Translations under genes and position numbers: made by a program
NCBI RefSeq assembly: GCF_009817885.1
Contig: NZ_CP041764.1
Location: 4,464,001 to 4,528,000 of the forward strand
DNA: 64,000 nucleotides
From: Serratia rhizosphaerae
GTDB lineage: Bacteria > Pseudomonadota > Gammaproteobacteria > Enterobacterales > Enterobacteriaceae
Direction: 5' to 3'
Notes under the pieces: model-generated
What the model was told of the DNA's origin: nothing
The model's input: the letters and a program-made list of their open reading frames with translations, nothing else
The model's database searches: none
In this document: in pieces, positions 53,838-64,000 of the stretch
How the letters are laid out: each line of letters opens with the position of its first letter
Numbering within the stretch: position 1 is the stretch's first letter

Positions 53838-54262
53838 TTATTGCACTCCGGATATCTTTACTGCGCATATACTAGCGCTGCTTTCCGTTTATCCGCAAAT
53901 AAACTAAGGTTTAGCTGCCGTCTGGACGGCTGGCAGGCTATGGAAATTGGCGAAAAAGCGTTTTCCGTGCTAATTAGGTTGCGTGGCGCTTTTTATCAGG
54001 TACAGTGTGGGATTTTGCGGCCTCAGGTGGAAATTTTTGTTTACGCCAACGGCGAGCCATAGACGGCCATACCTCTGGAGCATGGCTGAAAGGCGGGGGC
54101 GATCAGCAACTTGCGTTCAGGTTGAGCAGTTAAGCAGCCAACGGAAAAAAACATGTTGATCTCCGGCCAGACTGCCGCAATATAAAAAAGAGATGTGAAT
54201 TGCCGCGGCACGGCGAGATAAAAGACTTCTTTTCAGAAGAAATAAATTAGGTAAAGGTAAAT
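53838..54262. other. 425-bp promoter region of topA
   Basis: Divergent yciN/topA intergenic region. In E. coli topA has several promoters here, including supercoiling- and RpoS-dependent ones; I cannot assign each. A 73-codon open frame at 53841-54062 has no ribosome site and no recognised relative. Confidence 0.55.
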
Positions 54263-56866
54263 ATGGGTAAAGCTCTTGTAATAGTTGAGTCCCCGGCAAA
54301 AGCCAAAACTATTAATAAATATTTGGGTAATGACTACGTGGTGAAGTCCAGCGTCGGTCATATCCGTGATTTGCCGACCAGTGGCTCAGCCAGCAAAAAG
54401 AGCGCTGACTCAAGCGAAGACAAAACCAAGGCCAAGAAAAAAGTTAAAAAAGACGCAACGACGGCGCTGGTAAACCGAATGGGCGTCGATCCTTATCACG
54501 GCTGGAAAGCGCATTATGAAATCCTGCCTGGTAAAGAAAAAGTTGTCGCAGAGTTAAAATCGTTAGCGGAAAACGCCGACCACATTTATCTCGCAACCGA
54601 CTTGGACCGCGAAGGGGAAGCCATTGCCTGGCACCTGCGGGAAGTGATCGGCGGCGATGATCAGCGCTTCAGCCGCGTGGTGTTTAACGAAATCACCAAA
54701 AACGCCATTCAGCAGGCGTTCAGCGAGCCGGGCGAACTGAATATTGACCGGGTTAACGCCCAGCAGGCGCGTCGCTTTATGGACCGCGTTGTGGGCTATA
54801 TGGTCTCGCCGCTGCTGTGGAAGAAAATTGCCCGCGGCCTGTCCGCCGGCCGCGTACAGTCGGTGGCCGTCCGCCTGGTGGTGGAGCGCGAGCGCGATAT
54901 CAAAGCCTTCGTGCCGGAAGAGTACTGGGAACTACGCGCCGACCTGCTGGCGCAGGGTGAAACCGCGCTGCAGATGGAAGTGACCCATGCGCACGGCAAA
55001 CCGTTCAAACCGGTAAACCGCGACCAGACCTACGCGGCGGTGGCGTTGCTGGAGAAAGCGCGCTACACGGTGCAGGATCGTGAAGACAAACCGACCAGCA
55101 GCAAGCCGGGCGCGCCGTTTATTACCTCCACGCTGCAACAGGCGGCCAGTACGCGTCTGAGCTTCGGCGTGAAGAAAACCATGATGATGGCGCAGCGTCT
55201 GTATGAAGCGGGCCACATTACCTATATGCGTACCGACTCCACCAACCTGAGCCAGGATGCGCTCAATATGGTGCGGGGTTATATCGGCGACAGCTTCGGT
55301 GAGAAATACCTGCCGAAAGCGCCGAATCAGTACAGCAGCAAAGAGAATTCTCAGGAAGCGCACGAAGCGATTCGTCCTTCGGACGTGAACGTGGTGGCCG
55401 AACAGCTGAAAGATATGGAAGCGGATGCGCAAAAACTGTATCAGCTGATCTGGCGTCAGTTTGTCGCCTGTCAGATGACGCCGGCGCAGTACGATTCCAC
55501 CACGCTGACGGTAAAAGCCGGTGATTACCAGCTGCGCGCCAAAGGCCGCACGCTGCGTTTCGACGGTTGGACCAAGGTGATGCCGGCGTTGCGCAAGGGC
55601 GATGAAGATCGCACTCTGCCGTTTGTCGACATCGGCAGCGAGCTGGATCTGCAGCAGTTGATCCCGAGCCAGCACTTTACCAAGCCGCCTGCGCGCTACA
55701 GCGAAGCATCGCTGGTGAAAGAGCTGGAAAAACGCGGCATCGGCCGTCCTTCCACCTATGCCTCGATCATCTCCACCATTCAGGATCGCGGCTACGTGCG
55801 GGTGGAAAACCGCCGTTTCTATGCGGAAAAAATGGGCGAAATCGTCACCGACCGGCTGGAAGAGAACTTCCGCGAGTTGATGAACTACGATTTCACCGCC
55901 CGCATGGAAGATGGCCTCGACCAGGTGGCGAACAACCACGCGGAGTGGAAAGCGGTGCTGGACGAGTTCTTTGCCGAGTTCAGCGAACAGCTGGAAACGG
56001 CGGAAAAAGACCCGGAAGAAGGCGGGATGCGCCCGAACCAGATGGTGCTGACCAGCATCGACTGTCCGACCTGCGGCCGCCAGATGGGCATTCGCACCGC
56101 CAGCACCGGGGTGTTCCTCGGCTGTTCCGGCTATGCGCTGCCGCCGAAAGAGCGTTGCAAAACCACCATCAACCTGGTGCCGGAAGCCGAAGTGCTTAAC
56201 ATACTGGAAGGGGACGATGCGGAAACCAACGCCTTGCGCGCGCGCCGTCGCTGCCAGAAGTGCGGCACCGCGATGGACAGCTACCTGATCGATAACCAGC
56301 GCAAACTGCACGTGTGCGGCAACAACCCGGCCTGTGACGGTTACGAGATTGAAGAGGGCGAGTTCCGCCTGAAAGGCTATGACGGCCCGGTGGTTGAGTG
56401 TGAGAAGTGTGGTTCTGAAATGCACCTGAAAATGGGGCGCTTCGGTAAATACATGGGCTGCACCAACGAAAACTGTAAGAACACGCGTAAAATCCTGCGC
56501 AGCGGTGAAGTCGCGCCGCCGAAGGAAGATCCGGTGCCGTTGCCGGAATTGCCATGCGCCAAGTCGGACGCCTATTTTGTGTTGCGTGACGGCGCGGCCG
56601 GCGTGTTCCTGGCGGCCAATACGTTCCCTAAATCGCGCGAAACCCGAGCGCCGTTGGTGGAAGAACTGCAGCGCTTTAAGGACCGTCTGCCGGAAAAACT
56701 GCGTTACCTGGCCGATGCGCCGGTGGCCGATCCGGAAGGCAACAAAACGCTGGTGCGCTTCAGCCGTAAGACCAAGCAGCAGTACGTCTCTTCGGAGAAA
56801 GAGGGCAAGGCCACCGGCTGGACCGCGTTCTTCGTCGACGGCAAATGGGTTGAAACCAAAAAGTAA
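54263..56866 (+). CDS. topA: DNA topoisomerase I
   Basis: 867 residues, similar to E. coli TopA (865). Toprim begins IVESPAKAKT with Glu9; DLDREGEA follows further in. The nucleophile is Tyr321 in ITYMRTDST. The C-terminus has at least three zinc ribbons (CPTCGRQMG, CQKCGTAMD, CEKCGSEMH) and a final domain rich in Lys. It relaxes negative supercoils, so its level tunes global supercoiling. Confidence 0.98.
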   Translation: MGKALVIVESPAKAKTINKYLGNDYVVKSSVGHIRDLPTSGSASKKSADSSEDKTKAKKKVKKDATTALVNRMGVDPYHGWKAHYEILPGKEKVVAELKSLAENADHIYLATDLDREGEAIAWHLREVIGGDDQRFSRVVFNEITKNAIQQAFSEPGELNIDRVNAQQARRFMDRVVGYMVSPLLWKKIARGLSAGRVQSVAVRLVVERERDIKAFVPEEYWELRADLLAQGETALQMEVTHAHGKPFKPVNRDQTYAAVALLEKARYTVQDREDKPTSSKPGAPFITSTLQQAASTRLSFGVKKTMMMAQRLYEAGHITYMRTDSTNLSQDALNMVRGYIGDSFGEKYLPKAPNQYSSKENSQEAHEAIRPSDVNVVAEQLKDMEADAQKLYQLIWRQFVACQMTPAQYDSTTLTVKAGDYQLRAKGRTLRFDGWTKVMPALRKGDEDRTLPFVDIGSELDLQQLIPSQHFTKPPARYSEASLVKELEKRGIGRPSTYASIISTIQDRGYVRVENRRFYAEKMGEIVTDRLEENFRELMNYDFTARMEDGLDQVANNHAEWKAVLDEFFAEFSEQLETAEKDPEEGGMRPNQMVLTSIDCPTCGRQMGIRTASTGVFLGCSGYALPPKERCKTTINLVPEAEVLNILEGDDAETNALRARRRCQKCGTAMDSYLIDNQRKLHVCGNNPACDGYEIEEGEFRLKGYDGPVVECEKCGSEMHLKMGRFGKYMGCTNENCKNTRKILRSGEVAPPKEDPVPLPELPCAKSDAYFVLRDGAAGVFLAANTFPKSRETRAPLVEELQRFKDRLPEKLRYLADAPVADPEGNKTLVRFSRKTKQQYVSSEKEGKATGWTAFFVDGKWVETKK

Positions 56867-56888
56867 TCGTTGCTGACGGCAGCAATCT

Positions 56889-56919
56889 TAAAAAACCAGC
56901 CCGGGCGGCTGGTTTTTTT
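56889..56919 (+). terminator. terminator of topA
   Basis: AAAAAACCAGCC, a CGGGC loop and GGCTGGTTTTTTT, 8-bp stem with T run 23 bp after the stop. The rest of 56867-57225 is the cysB promoter region, AT-rich (57000-57110). Confidence 0.92.
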
Positions 56920-57225
56920 ATGCCCGTGCCCGGGGAAATCGGCCATTCTGGTGCGTTTTAATCACCGCGGACCGGCGTTGCGCATTGATAGTAATGCGAA
57001 ATAATCGTTATCATAGTGTGACGTGGATCTATACTTGAAGCTATGGCGTGATATAGTGGTTATATAAAAATATGTATTTATGATTAAAGCTTATTAACAA
57101 CGGCGTTTTCTGCAGCATCTGGGTTAACACTGTGTTATGGCTCACCAACTTTTCAGCATACCGGGAAACACCGATATACCTGAATGCGGCCTGGCCGCAG
57201 TGTTTAACCTAGGATGGTATAAGAT

Positions 57226-58200
57226 ATGAAATTGCAGCAGCTTCGTTACATTGTGGAAGTGGTTAATCACAACCTGAATGTGTCATCGACAGCGGAAGGG
57301 CTTTATACCTCTCAGCCCGGCATCAGCAAACAGGTGCGTATGCTGGAGGATGAACTGGGTATTCAGATCTTCGCCCGCAGCGGCAAACACCTGACGCAGG
57401 TGACGCCGGCAGGCCAGGAGATTATCCGCATCGCGCGCGAGGTGCTGTCCAAGGTCGAGGCAATCAAAGCGGTTGCCGGCGAACATACTTATCCGGATAA
57501 AGGCTCCCTGTACGTCGCCACCACCCATACGCAGGCGCGCTATGCGCTGCCTAACGTGATCAAAGGCTTTATCGAACGTTATCCGCGCGTCTCATTGCAT
57601 ATGCATCAGGGGTCGCCGACGCAGATCGCCGAAGCGGTGTCCAAAGGCACCGCCGACTTCGCTATCGCCACCGAGGCGCTGCATCTGTACGACGACCTGA
57701 TTATGCTGCCGTGCTACCACTGGAACCGCGCGGTGGTGGTGAAACCCGATCATCCGTTAGCCGGCAAAAGCCATATCACCATTGAAGAGCTGGCCGAATA
57801 TCCGATAGTGACCTACACCTTCGGCTTTACCGGTCGTTCAGAGCTGGATACCGCCTTTAACCGCGCCGGGCTGACGCCGCGTATCGTGTTCACGGCTACC
57901 GATGCCGACGTGATCAAAACCTACGTCCGCCTGGGGCTAGGGGTGGGGGTGATTGCCAGCATGGCGGTCGACCCGGTGCAGGATCCGGATCTGGTGACCG
58001 TCGACGCCCGCGATGTGTTCACCTACAGCACCACCAAAATCGGTTTCCGCCGCAGCACCTTCCTGCGCAGCTATATGTACGACTTTATCCAGCGCTTTGC
58101 GCCGCATCTGACGCGCGACGTGGTGGACACCGCGGTGGCGCTGCGCTCGAATGAAGAGATCGAGGCGATGTTCAAGGACATCAAGCTGCCGGTGAAGTAG
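57226..58200 (+). CDS. cysB: LysR-type transcriptional regulator CysB
   Basis: 324 residues, identical in length to E. coli CysB. N-terminal winged HTH (MKLQQLRYIVEVVNHNLNVS, TSQPGISKQVRMLEDELG) and a C-terminal periplasmic-binding-like domain that senses N-acetylserine (GTADFAIATEAL, YPIVTYTFGFTGRSELD). It activates sulfur-assimilation genes. Gene order topA-cysB as in E. coli. Confidence 0.98.
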   Translation: MKLQQLRYIVEVVNHNLNVSSTAEGLYTSQPGISKQVRMLEDELGIQIFARSGKHLTQVTPAGQEIIRIAREVLSKVEAIKAVAGEHTYPDKGSLYVATTHTQARYALPNVIKGFIERYPRVSLHMHQGSPTQIAEAVSKGTADFAIATEALHLYDDLIMLPCYHWNRAVVVKPDHPLAGKSHITIEELAEYPIVTYTFGFTGRSELDTAFNRAGLTPRIVFTATDADVIKTYVRLGLGVGVIASMAVDPVQDPDLVTVDARDVFTYSTTKIGFRRSTFLRSYMYDFIQRFAPHLTRDVVDTAVALRSNEEIEAMFKDIKLPVK

Positions 58201-58629
58201 GGCGTAAAATTAACGATTTACCGCAGGATCAACACTCGGGTGTTCGCTCACCTGTTTCAATCTGTTGATTGAAACAGGCTGTAAAGCCAGACTTACCGGG
58301 AGGGAACATTTATCCCTCCCGTTTTCATATCTCCTTAGAGCGCAGAGCCAAGGCGATATTGATTCACGTTACATACTCACCACACATCCCTTCTAACGTG
58401 CCCTCGACGCTATCATCTATAGAGCTGAGTTATGGTCTGATAGCTTTTTACTAACATGGAGTGGGTCACGCATTCAAAAGTGTCATCGTGGCGATTCACT
58501 GTAAATTTACTCTAGACCCAGGTCACATCTTTTTCTGTTTATACCCTTAAAATAATCTGCAGATTTTCCAGCATGCATGTGCTAAATATTAATAAAAAAT
58601 CAATATGTTAACCTGAAAGGATATAGGTT
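58201..58629. other. 430-bp gap after cysB
   Basis: Holds the palindrome CCTGTTTCAAT-N6-ATTGAAACAGG (58251-58278, perfect 11-bp arms) and a rho-independent terminator (58297-58325), then AT-rich DNA before the next gene. E. coli has small genes ymiA and yciX here; I do not see them. Confidence 0.6.
58297..58325 (+). terminator. terminator after cysB
   Basis: CGGGAGGGA, ACATTTA loop, TCCCTCCCG and TTTT: perfect 9-bp stem, 97 bp after the cysB stop. Confidence 0.85.
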
Positions 58630-59095
58630 ATGAGTACTCGACGGGATATACAGGATGGAGCGAAATTTGAATGGCTGACAAGCTATGTTGGCGATGATGT
58701 TGAATACATCGTTTTTCTTTGAAAACTTACAAAGCCAGCGTGTTTTTTCGTGGTATACAGACAGCGGCTATAGTGGTGAAGATCTCGTTTCTAACCTGTT
58801 TGGATTTTATCGTTATATGATTCCTGGCCGATATGATTATCGAGTCAGGCCCGTGAGTTATACTGCGGCTGTGCGTCGATGGGATTATTACGGCTCTATC
58901 GGCTCCCATAAAAATAGCGGTTTTCTACCGATACTTTTTCCTGATCCAAGCGACCCTTGTGTCAGGCGCCAACCGTACAAGGTAAATCTTCCACATTTTA
59001 TGACGTGGATGCGTCCGTGGGATGACTTTACGTCCGGGACTGTCAACGTTCTTACGGGCAATGGAACATCATTTGAATTCAAAGGAGTGAGGTAA
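58630..59095 (+). pseudogene. unrecognised gene, frameshifted near its 5' end
   Basis: The ATG at 58630 has a strong ribosome site (GAAAGGA) and begins MSTRRDIQDGAKFEW. It runs 30 codons to TGA at 58720-58722. A second frame takes over at about 58685 and continues for 136 codons: MLNTSFFFENLQSQRVF, GYSGEDLVSNLFGFYRYM and PRPWDDFTSGTVNV-like text. The two join well if one extra G in GTTGGCG (58687-58693) is removed. Whether this is a mutation or a sequencing error is open. No membrane segment, no known motif. I do not recognise the family. Codon use and lower GC content differ from neighbours, suggesting acquired DNA. It ends 2 bp before the next gene. Confidence 0.6.
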
Positions 59096-59097
59096 CC

Positions 59098-59523
59098 GTG
59101 AGAACGTTGTTGAAGTGGGGCAGTTTGACGCTGATGGGCGTGCTTCTTCTGAGTGGTGTGTTTATCTATGTCGTTGCATCAGGCGTTAATGAGGTGACTG
59201 AATACACGGAAAACGACTTTTTTACCTATCGCATCCTGACGGATAAAGAGATCGCGCAAGCGCCGCGTATTTCAGCGGATTACGTTTTTGTCTCGCAGCC
59301 CGGCGACGGGCATGCACCATCAAACGCTATTATTTTTCAACGTGCCTCTGACATCGAGCCGCTCAGGATTTATCTGCGGGGCTTGGGTTACGCTCTGGAT
59401 AAGCGGCGACTTGGCGCTAATGAGGTTTGGTCGCAGCAGGAACGACATGGCGGCGCGGTTTTTTATCTCTCTTTTAATCGCGGCACTGGTGAAGCGGTAT
59501 TGACCAAAGTGCAGAACGATTAA
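59098..59523 (+). CDS. unrecognised membrane-anchored small protein
   Basis: 141 residues with one N-terminal membrane segment (about 8-28, LTLMGVLLLSGVFIYVVASG), then a soluble, probably periplasmic, domain (YRILTDKEIAQAPRISADYVF, RIYLRGLGYALDKRRL, FYLSFNRGTGEAVLTKV). GTG start with an AGGAGTGAGG site upstream. It directly follows the frameshifted gene and was probably co-transcribed with it. Pair organisation, single anchor and unrelated sequence would suit an effector-immunity or accessory pair, but there is no direct evidence. No family name recalled. Confidence 0.6.
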   Translation: MRTLLKWGSLTLMGVLLLSGVFIYVVASGVNEVTEYTENDFFTYRILTDKEIAQAPRISADYVFVSQPGDGHAPSNAIIFQRASDIEPLRIYLRGLGYALDKRRLGANEVWSQQERHGGAVFYLSFNRGTGEAVLTKVQND

Positions 59524-59816
59524 TTCCTGCCGGATCCCGGCGTTACTTTTTGCCTGCCGATGCCTAGGTGTTTTCCTGTCTTTTGTCGCACGCGGCGTCC
59601 ACAATCCTTGCCAATGATGTGGTTGTTTATTGCTCCTTTTTTGGTGGGTTTCATCCTAACCCTTTGACTTTGTTAGCGCTTATCGGCGCGCCATCGCTTT
59701 TGCCTATCGCTGTGATCAAATCGTGTTGTTATCAAAACGTTACATTACGTTTGTGTTATCTTTAAACAAGACCTCAGTAATTACCCTGTTTTTGACATAA
59801 TAAAAATGGAGGAGCT

Positions 59817-62489
<2,673 letters not shown>

Positions 62490-62490
62490 T

Positions 62491-62524
62491 AAAAAAGGGC
62501 GCCTGCGGGCGCCCTGATTATTTT
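62491..62524. terminator. bidirectional terminator between acnA and ribA
   Basis: AAAAAAGGGCGCC, a TGC loop and GGGCGCCCTGATTATTTT: GC-rich stem with A and T tracts on both sides, between convergent stops. Confidence 0.85.
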
Positions 62525-62532
62525 AGCGTGGG

Positions 62533-63126
62533 TTACTTCTGGTCCAGCAGATGGCCCATTTTGGCCGCTTTGGTCGCCAGATAACGCTCATTTTTCGGGT
62601 TGCGGCCGACGATCAACGGCACCCGTTCGACGATGTTAATCCCGGCTTCACTCAGGATTTCCACCTTTTTCGGGTTATTGGTCAGCAGACGCACCGCATC
62701 CACGCCCAGCAGTTTAAACATGTCCGCACACAGGGTGAAGTCACGCTCATCCGCCGCGAAGCCCAGCTGATGATTGGCCTCCACCGTATCGGCGCCTTTG
62801 TCCTGCAGCGCATAGGCGCGGATTTTGTTCAGCAGGCCGATGTTGCGGCCTTCCTGGCGGTGATACAGCAGGATGCCGCGGCCTTCTTCGGCAATGTGCT
62901 CCAGCGCGGCTTCCAGTTGGAAACCGCAGTCGCAGCGCAGGCTGAACAGGGCGTCGCCGGTCAGACATTCCGAATGTACGCGCGCCAGCACCGGCGTATC
63001 GCCGCTGATATCGCCGAAAACCAACGCCAGATGATCGTGCCCGGTGGCGAGTTCTTCAAAACCCACCATCAGGAAATCGCCCCAAGGTGTCGGCAGTTTA
63101 GCCTCTGCCACCCGTTTAAGCTGCAT
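62533..63126 (-). CDS. ribA: GTP cyclohydrolase II
   Basis: 197 residues. First enzyme of riboflavin synthesis, opening GTP to 2,5-diamino-6-ribosylamino-pyrimidinone phosphate. Zinc ligands Cys54, Cys65 and Cys67 (HSECLTGDALFSLRCDCG) are as in E. coli. The start at MQLKRVAEAKLP; a longer open frame adds 18 unmatched residues. It is convergent with acnA and divergent from pgpB; 63127-63421 contains both promoters. Confidence 0.96.
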   Translation of the reverse strand: MQLKRVAEAKLPTPWGDFLMVGFEELATGHDHLALVFGDISGDTPVLARVHSECLTGDALFSLRCDCGFQLEAALEHIAEEGRGILLYHRQEGRNIGLLNKIRAYALQDKGADTVEANHQLGFAADERDFTLCADMFKLLGVDAVRLLTNNPKKVEILSEAGINIVERVPLIVGRNPKNERYLATKAAKMGHLLDQK

Positions 63127-63421
63127 GTTACTCTCCAACACTTTCGATTCAATCGCTGCAACGCATGGTACGTCCGACATGAACGCCTGACCAGCATTAA
63201 ACGCGCCGCCGCGTATTCTAATGGCTTATTATCGACTATTCTGCCATAACTTCTTGCCCAGTGGTGCTCAGCAAACCAGCATCCGGCGCCGTGCGCCACC
63301 TATTGATGCAATAGGGGGCCGGGCTTTCCTCCGCCTGGCGGCCTGCGTCCGTGCCGTCTGCTATGTTCTTGAGATTACAAGGTTGTTACACTGCGCTCTG
63401 AACCATAACCGGGATGATAAA

Positions 63422-64000
63422 ATGTTTGATATCGCAAAACGCACCGCCGGCGGAACCCTGTTGCTGTTGTTAATACCGCTGGCCGTTTGGCTGACCGGCT
63501 GGCAATGGCAGCCCGGCGGCGATAATGCGCTGCTGAAAGTGATGTTTTGGATGACGGAAACGGTCACCGCGCCGTGGGGCATACTGACCAGCGTGCTGTT
63601 GTCGGCCTGGTTTTTGTGGTGCCTGCGCTTTCGTCTTAAACCGGCGATCGGGCTGATGGTGCTGCTGCTGGCCTCGATCCTGGTGGGCCAGGGGATAAAA
63701 TCGCTGATAAAAGAGCAGGTGCAGGCGCCGCGACCGTTCGTGATGTGGCTGGAGCAGCAGCACAATATCAGTGAGGAACACTTTTATTCGCTGAAGCGTA
63801 AGCAGCGTGCGGCGCTGGTGAAAGATCAGCTGCAGGGGCAGCCGCTGGTGCCGGAGTGGCTGCGCAAGCACTGGCAGTTTGAAACCGGTTTTGCTTTCCC
63901 TTCCGGCCATACTACGTTTGCCGCCACCTGGGCATTGCTGGGCGTCGGCCTGTTGTGGCCGCGCCGGCACTATAAAACCGTGGCGGTGCTGATGGTCTGG
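63422..64000 (+). CDS. pgpB: phosphatidylglycerophosphatase B, N-terminal part (cut by window end)
   Basis: 193 codons visible. PAP2 superfamily membrane phosphatase. Membrane segments occur at about 12-28, 50-75 and 80-100. The first active-site motif is KEQVQAPRP (K-x6-RP) and the second is PSGH within FAFPSGHTTF. PgpB dephosphorylates phosphatidylglycerophosphate and undecaprenyl diphosphate. The third motif and the C-terminus lie beyond the window. Order acnA-ribA-pgpB is that of E. coli. Confidence 0.94.
   Translation, partial: MFDIAKRTAGGTLLLLLIPLAVWLTGWQWQPGGDNALLKVMFWMTETVTAPWGILTSVLLSAWFLWCLRFRLKPAIGLMVLLLASILVGQGIKSLIKEQVQAPRPFVMWLEQQHNISEEHFYSLKRKQRAALVKDQLQGQPLVPEWLRKHWQFETGFAFPSGHTTFAATWALLGVGLLWPRRHYKTVAVLMVW

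Noticed and set aside
53841..54062. 73-codon open frame upstream of topA
   Set aside because: Lies in the topA promoter region and has no ribosome site or homology.
54932..56425. Open frame of 497 codons on the minus strand inside topA
   Set aside because: Antisense shadow of topA; composition of Arg and His-rich text is typical of reverse reading in high-GC genes.
58269..58454. 61-codon open frame after cysB
   Set aside because: It runs through the cysB terminator hairpin and has no family resemblance.

Overview
The window is a contiguous piece of an enterobacterial chromosome, most likely Serratia or a close Yersiniaceae relative. Almost every gene has a recognisable E. coli counterpart and the order follows the E. 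coli 27-39 min region (topB-ynjH-nudG-xthA, then tyrT-purU-ychJ-rssA-rssB-galU-hns-tdk-adhE-ychE-opp-yciU-cls-yciY-yciI-tonB-yciA-yciB-yciC-ompW-trp-rnm-yciO-rluB-btuR-yciK-sohB-yciN-topA-cysB-acnA-ribA-pgpB). Features that differ from E. coli and point to Serratia are a free-standing trpG separate from trpD, a galU-ugd-uge cluster before hns, and two tandem oppA genes. The protein identities come from reading the translations; no database search was run.

Layout. 1-4.6 kb: end of the tRNA 2-selenouridine synthase gene, topoisomerase III, small and Nudix genes, exonuclease III and a LOG-family protein. 4.7-5.6 kb: two tRNA-Tyr genes with a stringent-type promoter, followed by 172-bp repeats that each carry the last 19 bp of the tRNA, like the E. 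coli tyrT/rttR locus. 5.7-14.6 kb: purU, ychJ, rssA, rssB, then galU-ugd-uge (UDP-glucose to UDP-glucuronate to UDP-galacturonate), hns and tdk. 14.7-26.5 kb: adhE, ychE and the oligopeptide permease operon. 26.6-35.1 kb: yciU, clsA, yciY, then an accessory stretch: a frameshifted multidrug-efflux gene with its TetR regulator, yciI, queH, an AraC regulator and an extra 2-isopropylmalate synthase gene preceded by a leucine-codon-rich leader peptide and attenuator. 35.4-40.2 kb: tonB, yciA, yciB, yciC, a Cys-cluster protein, ompW and a BON lipoprotein. 40.3-47.2 kb: complete trp operon trpL-E-G-D-CF-B-A with TrpR operator and attenuator. 47.3-57 kb: rnm, yciO, a Rap/Tai-like secreted protein, an integrase relic, rluB, btuR, yciK, sohB, yciN, topA. 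57-64 kb: cysB, an unrecognised gene pair whose first member is frameshifted, acnA, ribA, and the start of pgpB.

Most of the window is conserved housekeeping DNA. The accessory content sits at a few junctions: cls/yciI, yciI/tonB, yciO/rluB and cysB/acnA. The most interesting items are the leuA attenuator, the tRNA-derived 172-bp repeats, the broken efflux gene beside an intact repressor, the relic of a tyrosine recombinase beside a Rap/Tai-like gene, and the unrecognised pair before acnA. I found no CRISPR array, no intact insertion sequence and no prophage, and nothing that can be claimed with confidence as a wholly new system.
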